Shown here piece after piece: positions 25,962-34,308 of a DNA stretch of 64,000 nucleotides. The position numbers and the translations under genes were made by a program. The notes below the pieces were generated by a model. That model made no database searches and was not told the DNA's origin. It was given only the letters and a program-made list of their open reading frames with translations. This stretch comes from CAIMUS01 sp963708455 (GTDB lineage Bacteria; Pseudomonadota; Gammaproteobacteria; Competibacterales; Competibacteraceae). Location of the stretch: NCBI GenBank assembly GCA_963708455.1, contig CAVPSQ010000010.1, forward strand, positions 1,240,001 to 1,304,000, in the 5' to 3' direction. How positions within the stretch are numbered: the stretch's first letter is position 1; each line of letters opens with the position of its first letter.

Positions 25962-26052
25962 GTAGCCCGGATGAAGCGGAGCGGGCGAAGTGCAATCCGG
26001 GTTCCTCCGCCGACGCCAGATTCCGGCCTTCGGCCTGCATCCGGGCTACCAC
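25962..26052. repeat. GTAGCCCGGATGAAGC-type dispersed repeat, full copy
   Basis: CGTAGCCCGGATGAAGCGGA at the left and GCATCCGGGCTACCA at the right form inverted ends; inner part CAATCCGGGTTCC and GATTCCGGCCTTCGGCCTG. Confidence 0.85.
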
Positions 26053-26073
26053 TACCACTGAAACGAGGAGAGC

Positions 26074-26289
26074 ATAAACATAGTCAAAGAAATCATAGAA
26101 AGACCTTCGCTTGGACGAGACGGTGCCAAGTCACGTCATATCATCGAAAAATTGGATGATGAGACCATCTCGGTGACGCACCAGGTAGAACATAATAGCG
26201 AGATCATACATCAACATCAGAGACACATCGGTAAGCATGGTTCTGAGCGCCAGTTTCCTAATGAATGGGTCGAACATCCAGACAGGTGA
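26074..26289 (+). CDS. Small hypothetical protein with an apparent ATA start
   Basis: An open frame of 71 codons begins ATA AAC ATA GTC directly behind GAGGAGAGC and ends in TGA four bases before the next ATG. The translation (VKEIIERPSLGRDGAKSRHI ... THQVEHNSEIIHQHQRHIGK ... FPNEWVEHPDR) looks like a real soluble protein. No ATG, GTG or TTG lies at the right place; a GTG further in would remove half the protein. Either a rare ATA start is used or ATG mutated. Confidence 0.5.
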   Translation: MNIVKEIIERPSLGRDGAKSRHIIEKLDDETISVTHQVEHNSEIIHQHQRHIGKHGSERQFPNEWVEHPDR

Positions 26290-26292
26290 TCT

Positions 26293-26634
26293 ATGTCGGA
26301 TTATTCCTTGATCAGCCGTTGCGAGCAGCAATTGCTTGAAGTGACTAAAATCATACTTGCAAGATACCAACAAGAATTGAAAAAAACCGATTTAACTGTA
26401 GCCGTCAAAAGGATAGGTGAGCTTCCGTTGTCAGAGCCAAAGTATTGTTCAGAAGTTGTCGTCGAGTTCTATTCAAATAGAATGCTTGTCGATATTCTGG
26501 AATTTTTCGCCTGGAAAAATGGAGCGCCGCACGCCTCCTTGCAGGAAGCAGAAGAATGGCTAGACCTCAATGTGCAAGACGTTATCCAGAAACAGCGAGA
26601 GCGTCTGAAAAATCAGAACAAAGTTGCGGTATGA
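26293..26634 (+). CDS. Hypothetical protein
   Basis: A 113-residue, mostly helical and lower-GC protein (MSDYSLISRCEQQLLEVTKI ... FFAWKNGAPHASLQEAEEWLD ... QKQRERLKNQNKVAV). It follows the 26074 frame by four bases, so they are probably cotranscribed. No family recognised; the base composition differs from the defence operon downstream. Confidence 0.6.
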   Translation: MSDYSLISRCEQQLLEVTKIILARYQQELKKTDLTVAVKRIGELPLSEPKYCSEVVVEFYSNRMLVDILEFFAWKNGAPHASLQEAEEWLDLNVQDVIQKQRERLKNQNKVAV

Positions 26635-26660
26635 CGAAGCAAAGGAGTAGATCGGGTTAG

Positions 26661-26712
26661 CCGCCATAGCCTGGATTGCGCTTCGCCAGCTCTGCCCCAT
26701 CCAGGCTACATC
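26661..26712. repeat. Short inverted copy of the dispersed repeat
   Basis: GCCATAGCCTGGATTGCGCT through TGCCCCATCCAGGCTACATC; the TAGCCTGGAT/ATCCAGGCTA ends pair. A shortened, diverged relative of the copies at 25962 and 38286. It lies just upstream of the defence operon promoter. Confidence 0.7.
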
Positions 26713-26737
26713 TATTACCACCAAGAAAAACCAAGCT

Positions 26738-26775
26738 TTGACAGGCACTTGCCAGTAAATATATCGTGTGATATA
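26738..26775 (+). promoter_or_regulatory. Sigma-70-like promoter overlapped by a perfect palindrome
   Basis: TTGACA at 26738-26743, then 16 bases, then TATATC at 26760-26765 as -10. The -10 is the left arm of a perfect palindrome TATATC-GTGT-GATATA (26760-26775). It lies 30 bases before the start of a gene whose own N-terminus is a Cro/XRE-type helix-turn-helix, so it is a candidate self-operator. Confidence 0.6.
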
Positions 26776-26804
26776 AAGCCAAAATACAAACACACGATGC
26801 GGCT

Positions 26805-29800
26805 ATGAAGCCCGACCAGATCCGCCAACTTCGCAAAACGCTAGACCTCACTCAGCAGCAGTTCGCCGAGCGGTTGGGGGTCTCGTTCGTCACGCTCAAC
26901 CGCTGGGAAAACGGGCAGTCCAGGCCCTCGGCGCTGGGGCTGGCCAAACTCCAGGAACTGGCGGCACGGGAAACCGGTCCGTCAACCGAACAAAGTGTCG
27001 CTTCGGGAGCGACGATCGACACGCAAGCCGAGATTCCCCGATTGGACTTTCTGGGTGACGCCAACGCGCTGCGGGTGCTCGTAGAGGGTGAGCGGCTTTC
27101 CTATGGCCACTTGTTCAACCCCGCCTTCGCCACCGAAATCAGCGAAATCGATCCCCTGCCGCACCAGCGCATCGCCGTCTATCAGCGCCTGCTGCCCCAG
27201 TCCAGGCTGCGCTTTCTGTTGGCGGATGACGCCGGGGCGGGCAAGACGATCATGACGGGCCTCTATGTCCGGGAGAGCCTGTCACGCCGCCGGATCCGAC
27301 GGATGATGGTCGTCGCCCCGGCGGGCCTCGTGGGGAACTGGTACCGGGAACTGCACACGCTGTTCCAACTGCGATTCAAGATCGTCACCGGGTCCGACGC
27401 CAGGGACGGCAACCCTTTCGTCGGGGCGGACAGCGACCGGGTCGTCGTCAGCGTCGACAGTTTGCGCAGCCCGCGACTGTTCGACTGCCTGCGCGACACC
27501 GCAGTCCAGCCCTACGATCTCGTGGTGTTCGACGAGGCGCACAAGCTCTCCGCCAACCGCGATCCCGACGGTACGTTTCGACCGACCGACCGCTACCGTT
27601 TGGCCGAGGCCATTGCCGGCGTGCGCGAGCTGCCGGATGACTGGCGCCTGCCCTGGGCGGCGCATCACCTGCTGCTGCTGACAGCCACACCGCACATGGG
27701 CAAGGAGTTCCCCTACTACTGCCTGTGGCGGCTGCTGGAGCCCGATCTCTTCAGCACCGAGACCGCCTTCGCTAAGTTCCCCCGCGAGTCACGCGACCGC
27801 TACTTTATTCGGCGGGTCAAGGAGGAGATGGTCGATCTGCGCGGCCAGCCGCTGTATCCGGAGCGGGTGTGCGATACGGTCAGCTACGACTTGAGCCAGG
27901 GTGAAAGCAGCGAACAGGCGCTGTACGACCGCACTACAAGCTATATTCGATACTACTACAACCAGTCCCGCTGGCTGAACCGCCAAGCTGCGCGCTTTGC
28001 GATGACGATCTTCCAACGACGACTGGCCAGTAGCACGTGGGCGCTGCTGTGCTCGTTCCGCAAGCGCCTGGACAAGCTGAATGCGCTGATCGACGACCTT
28101 CAGTCCGGCCGCATGCCAGAGGAAGACCTGCGTGCCCGGCAGGAGCACCTCAATCGCAAAGTCCGTGAGGGGCGTCTGGTCGATGTGCTGGCGGTCAAGA
28201 CGGCCGATGAGGAAGCCACCAGCGCCGATGCGGAAGAGCACGAGGACAACGAAGCGGAGGCGCTGGGCGCATTCATCGCCACGAGCCTGGCCGAGTTGAC
28301 GATCGAGCGGGAGCAGGTCCAAGCACTGATCGCGCTCGCCGAAGCCGTGCACAGCAGCGGCCGCGAGTCCAAATTCGAGCGCATGGCCGAGCTGCTACGG
28401 GCACCGCAATACCGCGACCAGAAGGTCATCGTCTACACCGAGCACAAGGATACGCTCGATTTCCTGACGCGCCGGCTTGAAGGCATGGGTTACGCCGACC
28501 AGGTGGCTTTCATCCACGGGGGCTTAAGTTTCGAGGAGCGCGACGCCCAGGTCGAGCGCTTCCGCGCACCGCACGATGCCGCGCACAACGGGGCGCGCTT
28601 CTTCATCGGCACGGACGCGGCGGCTGAAGGCATCAATCTCCAGTTCTGCTGGATTCTCTGCAACTACGACGTGCCCTGGAATCCTGCCCGGCTGGAGCAG
28701 CGTATGGGTCGCATCCACCGCTACGGGCAAAAACGCGACCGCGTGGCGATCATCAACCTGGTGGCTGGCAAGACTCGAGAAGGCAAGGTGATCAAGATCT
28801 TGCTCGACAAGCTGGAGGAGATCCGCAAACAGCTTGGTTCGGACAAAGTGTTCGACGTGGTCGGCCGCCTGTTCGAGGGCATGGCCATCACCGAGTACCT
28901 GCAGCGCGCCGTCGAGTCGGACGACGAGGCGGACAGGGAAGCGCTTGATCTTGCCGGCGAGCTCACCGTGGAACAGGTGCGCGCCCTCGCGGCGCGCGAG
29001 CAAGCGATCTACGGCCAGGGAGGTGAAGTCGTGGCCGAGCTGTCCAAGCTGCGTGACGCCATGGCCATCGAGGAGTTGCGCCGCCTCCTCCCCGGCTACG
29101 TGCGCCGCTACCTGGAGCACGCCGCGCCCCTGATCGGAGTGGACTTGGTCGGCGACCTGGATGGGCAGTTCTTCATGCGGTTCCGCAAGCATGGCGTGTT
29201 GGAGAGCCTCCTGCCACTGCTCGAGACTTATCCGGAAGCCGCGCGTAACCGGTTCACGGTTTATCGGCCTGACGACAGCCGCGACGCGATCTTTCTGCAC
29301 CCGGGCGAGCCGATCTTCGAGCGGCTGTCTGCCATCGCTATCGAACAGTCTCGCGCGGCGGGCCGGCGCGGTGCCCTGTTCACCGACGTCAGTGCGACGG
29401 CGCCGTACCTCTTCCACGTGGCCCGGATCACGGTCGTGCGCGGCATCGACCCTGGTGTTCCGGCGTTGCACACGCAAGAACTTATCGAGCAGCGGCTGGT
29501 AGGCATCGAGCAGTTTGCGGACGGACGCCTGATCGAGACGCCTGTCGAGCACCTGCTGCTGCTCAAACCCACGACGAAGACCCATTCGGGCAGCGTCGTT
29601 TTTCTGGCGCGGAGCGGCGCCTGGCGCCTGGCTGCACAGGGACATCTGCAGCGGGAGGTGGCGGCCAGTCTTGCCGAGCTGCAGCGGCTGAACGCCGGCC
29701 ATCGGTTGCAGGAAACCGAGGACTACCTGGGTCGGGCGTTCGATTACCAGGAATCCGAACTCGCAGCGGCACGTAAGCGCTATACCGGGAAGGCACGACA

Positions 29801-30386
29801 GGGTAACCGCACCGCCTACCTGGAGCTGGAGCGCATCAAGCAGCAGCAAAGGACGCTGGCCGAGCGCCGCGCGCAGGCGTTGCAGCAGGCGCGCCGTGAA
29901 GTCGAGCTGATCCAACCGGGGGTCGTCGAGGTGCTGGCGACAGCGCTGGTTCAGCCCTCGCAAGACCCCCAAGACATCGAGGCTCGCGACGCCGAAGTCG
30001 AGCGCATGGCGATGGAAGTGGCTATCGCGTTCGAGGCGGCGCGAGGCGCCGATGTGCGGGATGTCTCGACACCACCCAAGGCGAAGCTTGCCGGACTGAA
30101 CGACTACCCCGGGTTTGATCTGTTCTCCAGGCGCGCCCACGAGGAGCGGGGCATCGAAGTCAAGGGTCGCGTTGGCGTCAGCGAGATCGAGCTGACCGAA
30201 AACGAATGGGCCCGGGCCTGCAATCTGCGCGAAAAGTACTGGCTATATGCCGTTTTCGATTGCGGCTCCAGCACGCCACAGTTGCTCAGGGTTCAGGACC
30301 CGTTCGCCAAACTGATCGCCAAAGCCCGCGGCGGCGTGGTCATCGCTTATGGCGACATTGCCGCTTCGGCGGAGGTGACGGAATGA
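26805..30386 (+). CDS. HTH-SNF2 helicase with C-terminal DUF3883 domain (defence operon gene 1)
   Basis: A 1193-residue fusion. Residues 1-55 form an XRE-type HTH (LDLTQQQFAERLGVSFVTLNR has the full helix-turn-helix). The SNF2-type motor has Walker A in DDAGAGKTI (141-149), DEAH near 245, a LLTATPH motif, and motif VI in MGRIHRYGQKRD near 633. A long coiled-coil/linker region follows. The C-terminal DUF3883 has GIEVKGRV near 1115, resembling the E-x-K part of restriction-type nucleases. It likely translocates on DNA and may cut or recruit a nuclease. The next gene overlaps its stop (ATGA). Confidence 0.9.
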   Translation: MKPDQIRQLRKTLDLTQQQFAERLGVSFVTLNRWENGQSRPSALGLAKLQELAARETGPSTEQSVASGATIDTQAEIPRLDFLGDANALRVLVEGERLSYGHLFNPAFATEISEIDPLPHQRIAVYQRLLPQSRLRFLLADDAGAGKTIMTGLYVRESLSRRRIRRMMVVAPAGLVGNWYRELHTLFQLRFKIVTGSDARDGNPFVGADSDRVVVSVDSLRSPRLFDCLRDTAVQPYDLVVFDEAHKLSANRDPDGTFRPTDRYRLAEAIAGVRELPDDWRLPWAAHHLLLLTATPHMGKEFPYYCLWRLLEPDLFSTETAFAKFPRESRDRYFIRRVKEEMVDLRGQPLYPERVCDTVSYDLSQGESSEQALYDRTTSYIRYYYNQSRWLNRQAARFAMTIFQRRLASSTWALLCSFRKRLDKLNALIDDLQSGRMPEEDLRARQEHLNRKVREGRLVDVLAVKTADEEATSADAEEHEDNEAEALGAFIATSLAELTIEREQVQALIALAEAVHSSGRESKFERMAELLRAPQYRDQKVIVYTEHKDTLDFLTRRLEGMGYADQVAFIHGGLSFEERDAQVERFRAPHDAAHNGARFFIGTDAAAEGINLQFCWILCNYDVPWNPARLEQRMGRIHRYGQKRDRVAIINLVAGKTREGKVIKILLDKLEEIRKQLGSDKVFDVVGRLFEGMAITEYLQRAVESDDEADREALDLAGELTVEQVRALAAREQAIYGQGGEVVAELSKLRDAMAIEELRRLLPGYVRRYLEHAAPLIGVDLVGDLDGQFFMRFRKHGVLESLLPLLETYPEAARNRFTVYRPDDSRDAIFLHPGEPIFERLSAIAIEQSRAAGRRGALFTDVSATAPYLFHVARITVVRGIDPGVPALHTQELIEQRLVGIEQFADGRLIETPVEHLLLLKPTTKTHSGSVVFLARSGAWRLAAQGHLQREVAASLAELQRLNAGHRLQETEDYLGRAFDYQESELAAARKRYTGKARQGNRTAYLELERIKQQQRTLAERRAQALQQARREVELIQPGVVEVLATALVQPSQDPQDIEARDAEVERMAMEVAIAFEAARGADVRDVSTPPKAKLAGLNDYPGFDLFSRRAHEERGIEVKGRVGVSEIELTENEWARACNLREKYWLYAVFDCGSSTPQLLRVQDPFAKLIAKARGGVVIAYGDIAASAEVTE

Positions 30387-31033
30387 GTGTAGAAGTCCGG
30401 AAAGAGAAACGCCTCCACGAGGGAGGCGTCGGGCCGGAGATGCGATCTCCGGCGGGGTTAGCGACATGCATCCTCTTTGAGATCGCCCGGCTTGTCAAGG
30501 GTAGTCTTTCAGACGGGGTTCTGCTCAAGCCAGGGCAGCAGCTCGAGGTGGTTCACTACTTCACTACTCGTATCCGTGCCAACGGTAATAACACCAGGGA
30601 CATGCGACGGCAGACCGCTTACCTGGAGGCATTGGCGACGCTGCCTGGCATGACTCTTCACTTCGGTCATTACCTCGACAAGCCCCGGCAGTGCCGAGTA
30701 TGTGATGCGCAATGGATGGATTATGAGGAAAAGATGACCGACGTGAACATAGCGGTACAGCTCCTGGCCGATGCGTTCGAGAACCGCTTCGACACGGCGC
30801 TGTTGGTCTCTGCGGACAGCGACCTCACGACGCCCGTTCGTCAAGTGCTGTCACGGTTTCCCCAGAAGCGCATCGTCATCGCGCAACCACCGGGCCGCAA
30901 CTCGGTCGCCCTGTGCCGCGTTGCAAGCGGCTATTTCACGATCGGCGAGGCCAAGCTGCGCGGCGCCCAACTTCCTGACCATGTTGCACGTGCCGACGGA
31001 TATGTCCTGACGCGGCCCGCTCACTGGCGATGA
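30383..31033 (+). CDS. NYN-domain (LabA/PIN-like) protein with atypical N-terminus (defence operon gene 2)
   Basis: A 216-residue protein starting at the ATG overlapping the helicase stop. The NYN core is seen from LKPGQQLEVVHYFTTRIRAN, through TDVNIAVQLLADAF (about 118) and LLVSADSDLTTPV (about 142) to KRIVIAQPPGRNS. The usual first strand with the catalytic aspartate (V-Y-x-D-G-F-N-L-Y) is missing. Its place is taken by EKRLHEGGVGPEMRSPAG, encoded by two DNA hairpins. The protein may be a degraded or specialised RNase-like member. Fourteen bases separate it from the methylase gene. Confidence 0.8.
   Translation: MSVEVRKEKRLHEGGVGPEMRSPAGLATCILFEIARLVKGSLSDGVLLKPGQQLEVVHYFTTRIRANGNNTRDMRRQTAYLEALATLPGMTLHFGHYLDKPRQCRVCDAQWMDYEEKMTDVNIAVQLLADAFENRFDTALLVSADSDLTTPVRQVLSRFPQKRIVIAQPPGRNSVALCRVASGYFTIGEAKLRGAQLPDHVARADGYVLTRPAHWR
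30409..30456. repeat. Two tandem perfect hairpins inside the start of the NYN gene
   Basis: ACGCCTCC-ACGAG-GGAGGCGT followed after CGG by GCCGGAGAT-GCG-ATCTCCGGC. Both are perfect palindromes and sit 25-75 bases after the ATG. They could be an inserted mobile palindrome or an RNA structure that limits translation. Confidence 0.8.
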
Positions 31034-31046
31034 ACAAAGAACCCAC

Positions 31047-34000
31047 ATGAACCACCACGACAAACGCCTGATCGAGGTCGCCTTTCCACTCAAGCAAGTA
31101 TCTATCGATTCGGTGCACGAGAAGAACGTGCGCCACGGCCATATCTCGACGCTGCACATCTGGCCGGCCCGGCGTCCGTTGGCCGCCAGCCGGGCGGCGC
31201 TAATCGCCACCTTGCTGCCCGACCCCGGCGACAAGGAACAACGGGACGCCATCCTCAAACGCCTGGGGGGTACACTGAAAAAGACGCTCAAGAAAAAGAA
31301 GATGCCCAACGGTCGCATCGAGGAAATCGAGGCGCTGGAAACGGAAGGCGGCGTGCTGCACTGGGGGCGTGAGGCGAGCCCGGATCTGGACTGGTTCCGA
31401 GAGGAGATTCGCAAGGCTTACGGCGGCCGTGCGCCAAAGGTGCTGGACCCGTTCGCGGGCGGCGGCGCCATTCCACTCGAAGCCATGCGGCTGGGCTGCG
31501 AGGTAACGGCGGTCGATATCAACCCGGTCGCCTGGTTCATTCTGAAGTGCACGCTGGAATATCCGCAACAGCTCGCCGGTCAGCAGCGCCGGTTGCCCGA
31601 TTTCGTGCTGGCCGACGAAGAGTTCATGACGGCCTATCTGAAAGCCAAGGGTATGACGCCGGCGCAGATCAATCGCCATCTGCGCACGTTGACCAACGAA
31701 CGCGCGGTGCTCCCTGTCTCGAAGGCCGACGCAGTGGAGTATGGTGAGAATTTCAGTTTGCTGGATCACCCCGATCTCGATGCGGAACTGCTGGAAGCCG
31801 ATCTGGCCTGGCACGTGCGTGCCTGGGGGCGGTGGGTACTGAAGGAGGCGCGCAAGGACCTCGCGCGCTTCTACCCGACCTATGCCGAGTATTGCTCGCT
31901 CAAGCCCTACCAGCGCGTGAAGCTCGATACCGACGAACCGCTGAAGCTCGTGCCAGTTAACGAATCTGGTGAGGCACAGATCGAGTTGCTCAATGCTGGA
32001 TTCGATGCCGACTATCTCGCCAACCCGGCCAATCCGCGCTGGATCGCCAAACCGACGGTGGCCTATCTCTGGGCGCGCACGGTGCGCTGCAAAGCCTGTC
32101 GCGCAACAGTGCCATTGCTCAAAACACGGTGGTTGGCCAAGAAAGACAACAAGCGCGTCGTGCTGACAATGCGTCCGCTGGACGACAAGATCGGCGTTGA
32201 GTTCGGTATCGAGGACAACGCCAAATCCCAAGGCGGAAACGCCGCGCAACGACGCGAGTACGATAAGCGACTGGGGGCAGGAACGATGAGTCGCGCCGGC
32301 GTCACCTGTCCATGCTGCGGGACCATTATGACAATGGACGATTTGAAGCTCGAAGGCATGGCGGGTCGTCTCGGAGAGGTGCTGACTGCGGTGATTTCAG
32401 ATGGGCCGTCGGGCAAGGAATACCGATTGCCAACGCAACTTGAGGTCAATCAATTGCGTGCGGCACAGGCGCAGCTCGATGAAACCTTCTCTGCGCTCCC
32501 TTTCGGACTGCCAACCGAGCCTATCATTGAGGATGCCAAGCGAAATACGTGGTGTGTGACCTACGGCGTAGATCAATGGCAGAAGTTGTTCAGTTCGCGA
32601 CAGCTTCTCTCCACGGCAACATACATCAAGGCACTGAGACGTGCCGTTGAAAACGCGCGAGGGTTATACCCAGTCGAGTGGCTTGAGGCCTTGGCGAGCT
32701 ACTTGGCCGCGTGCATAAGTCGACTTGTTGATCGTGGAAGCATGATCACAACTTGGCAAACGGATGCAGAGAAGCTAAGAAATACCTTCGCACGATTTGC
32801 TCTACCGATGGCTTGGGACTATGCCGAGTTGCAACCCGACGCCGACTCGTCGGGCGGCTTCGTCCAGGCAGTTGAGTGGGTGGCAGAAGTCGTTGAGCAT
32901 GGTCTGTCTGCTGCTGTGCAGACGCTTTCCCCAAGCGTCCTTCGTGCTTCCGCGATTTCACAGCGGTTGACCGATCTGGACTTAGTCTTGACTGACCCAC
33001 CGTATTACGACGCTATCGGATACGCGGTCCTCATGGACTTCTTCTACGTTTGGCTTCGGCGATCTCTACACGGACTTTCGCCTGAGATTGATGCAGCATT
33101 CTCCGAACCGCTCACGCCCAAGTGGAATCATGAAACCGGGGATGGAGAATTGATCGATGACGCGTCGCGTTTTGCTGGCGATAAAGAGATATCCAAACGG
33201 AACTATGAAGAGGGAATGGCACGCGCGTTCAAGGCGTGTCACGCCGCGCTGAAGCCAGAAGGCCGACTGGTAATCGTCTTCGCACACAAGCATCCTGACG
33301 CCTGGGAGACTCTAGTGGCCGCGATCATCAAAACAGGATTTGTGGTGGATGGAAGCTGGCCGATTCAGACTGAACGAGAAGCTCGCACGCGCTCGTTGTC
33401 TTCCGCGGCGCTCTCGTCTTCTGTCTGGCTCGTCTGCAAAAAGCGTGACCCCCTGGCCAAAGCGGGCTGGGACACTCAAGTGCTGAAGGAAATGGAAACC
33501 AGTATCGTCACCAAGCTCCGTGACTTCTGGGATGCCGGCATTCGCGGGCCGGACTTCGTCTGGGCGGCGACCGGACCGGCGCTGGAATCCTACAGCCGTT
33601 ACCCGGCGGTGAAGAAAGCCTCCGAGACGGGGCGGTTGATGTCGGTCACCGAGTTCCTCGGCCATGTGCGCCGCATGGTGGTGGATTTCGTGGTCGGGCG
33701 TGTTCTCTCCCACGGACAGGGCGATGCGCCAGTGGGCGACCACCCGCTGGACGACATCACCACCTACTACCTGCTCCATCGCCACGATTTCGGACTGAAG
33801 GAGGCGCCGGCCGGGCCGTGCATCCTGTACGCCGTGTCGTGCGGATTGTCTGAGCGCGAGCTGGCCGACCAGTACGAACTGCTGGCGCGCAGTGGTGGGA
33901 CGGCCGCGCCCGACGAGGATGAGGCCGATGCGGAGGAGGAAGACAGCGAGGACGCCGGAACTTCGGGCGGCGGCAAGTACCAGCTCAAAGCGTGGAACGC

Positions 34001-34292
34001 GCGTAAGCAGCGATCGCTGGGGCTGGAAACGGCCAGCGGCCGTACCATTCCACTGATCGACCAGGTGCACAAACTAATGCAGCTCTGGGTGGCCGGCGAC
34101 GTGATCAAGGTGAACGATTACCTGGACAGCCGAGGGTTGCGCCGCAACCCACTATTCGCCCAACTGATCCAGGCGCTGATCGAGAAGAGTCGCGCCGAGG
34201 GGAGCACCGAGGAGTGCTCGATCCTGGAACGCCTGCAGAACTACCTCAAGTCAGTGGGCAGCACAGCGCAAACCGCGCTCGGACTCGAATAA
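31047..34292 (+). CDS. DUF1156 adenine-specific DNA methylase with zinc ribbon (defence operon gene 3)
   Basis: A 1081-residue protein of the COG1743 group. The N-terminal DUF1156 is seen in HGHISTLHIWPARRPLAASR. The SAM-binding motif is LDPFAGGGAIPLEAMRLG near residue 134, and the catalytic motif for N6-adenine methylation is DPPYYDAIGY near 649. Two zinc-ribbon pieces, CKAC (about 347) and CPCCG (about 421), lie between them. An acidic stretch (DEDEADAEEEDSEDAG) precedes the C-terminal part. It probably marks host DNA so that the helicase/ATPase machinery spares it. Confidence 0.92.
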   Translation: MNHHDKRLIEVAFPLKQVSIDSVHEKNVRHGHISTLHIWPARRPLAASRAALIATLLPDPGDKEQRDAILKRLGGTLKKTLKKKKMPNGRIEEIEALETEGGVLHWGREASPDLDWFREEIRKAYGGRAPKVLDPFAGGGAIPLEAMRLGCEVTAVDINPVAWFILKCTLEYPQQLAGQQRRLPDFVLADEEFMTAYLKAKGMTPAQINRHLRTLTNERAVLPVSKADAVEYGENFSLLDHPDLDAELLEADLAWHVRAWGRWVLKEARKDLARFYPTYAEYCSLKPYQRVKLDTDEPLKLVPVNESGEAQIELLNAGFDADYLANPANPRWIAKPTVAYLWARTVRCKACRATVPLLKTRWLAKKDNKRVVLTMRPLDDKIGVEFGIEDNAKSQGGNAAQRREYDKRLGAGTMSRAGVTCPCCGTIMTMDDLKLEGMAGRLGEVLTAVISDGPSGKEYRLPTQLEVNQLRAAQAQLDETFSALPFGLPTEPIIEDAKRNTWCVTYGVDQWQKLFSSRQLLSTATYIKALRRAVENARGLYPVEWLEALASYLAACISRLVDRGSMITTWQTDAEKLRNTFARFALPMAWDYAELQPDADSSGGFVQAVEWVAEVVEHGLSAAVQTLSPSVLRASAISQRLTDLDLVLTDPPYYDAIGYAVLMDFFYVWLRRSLHGLSPEIDAAFSEPLTPKWNHETGDGELIDDASRFAGDKEISKRNYEEGMARAFKACHAALKPEGRLVIVFAHKHPDAWETLVAAIIKTGFVVDGSWPIQTEREARTRSLSSAALSSSVWLVCKKRDPLAKAGWDTQVLKEMETSIVTKLRDFWDAGIRGPDFVWAATGPALESYSRYPAVKKASETGRLMSVTEFLGHVRRMVVDFVVGRVLSHGQGDAPVGDHPLDDITTYYLLHRHDFGLKEAPAGPCILYAVSCGLSERELADQYELLARSGGTAAPDEDEADAEEEDSEDAGTSGGGKYQLKAWNARKQRSLGLETASGRTIPLIDQVHKLMQLWVAGDVIKVNDYLDSRGLRRNPLFAQLIQALIEKSRAEGSTEECSILERLQNYLKSVGSTAQTALGLE

Positions 34293-34308
34293 GGCATCGG
34301 AGAACAAG

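Noticed and set aside
28524..30140. A 538-residue minus-strand frame opposite the helicase
   Set aside because: Antisense shadow of the DUF3883-helicase gene, with no domain signature.
30206..30382. Longer start for the NYN protein inside the helicase gene
   Set aside because: The added residues are an out-of-frame reading of the DUF3883 region; the ATG at 30383 overlaps the helicase stop in the usual coupled arrangement.
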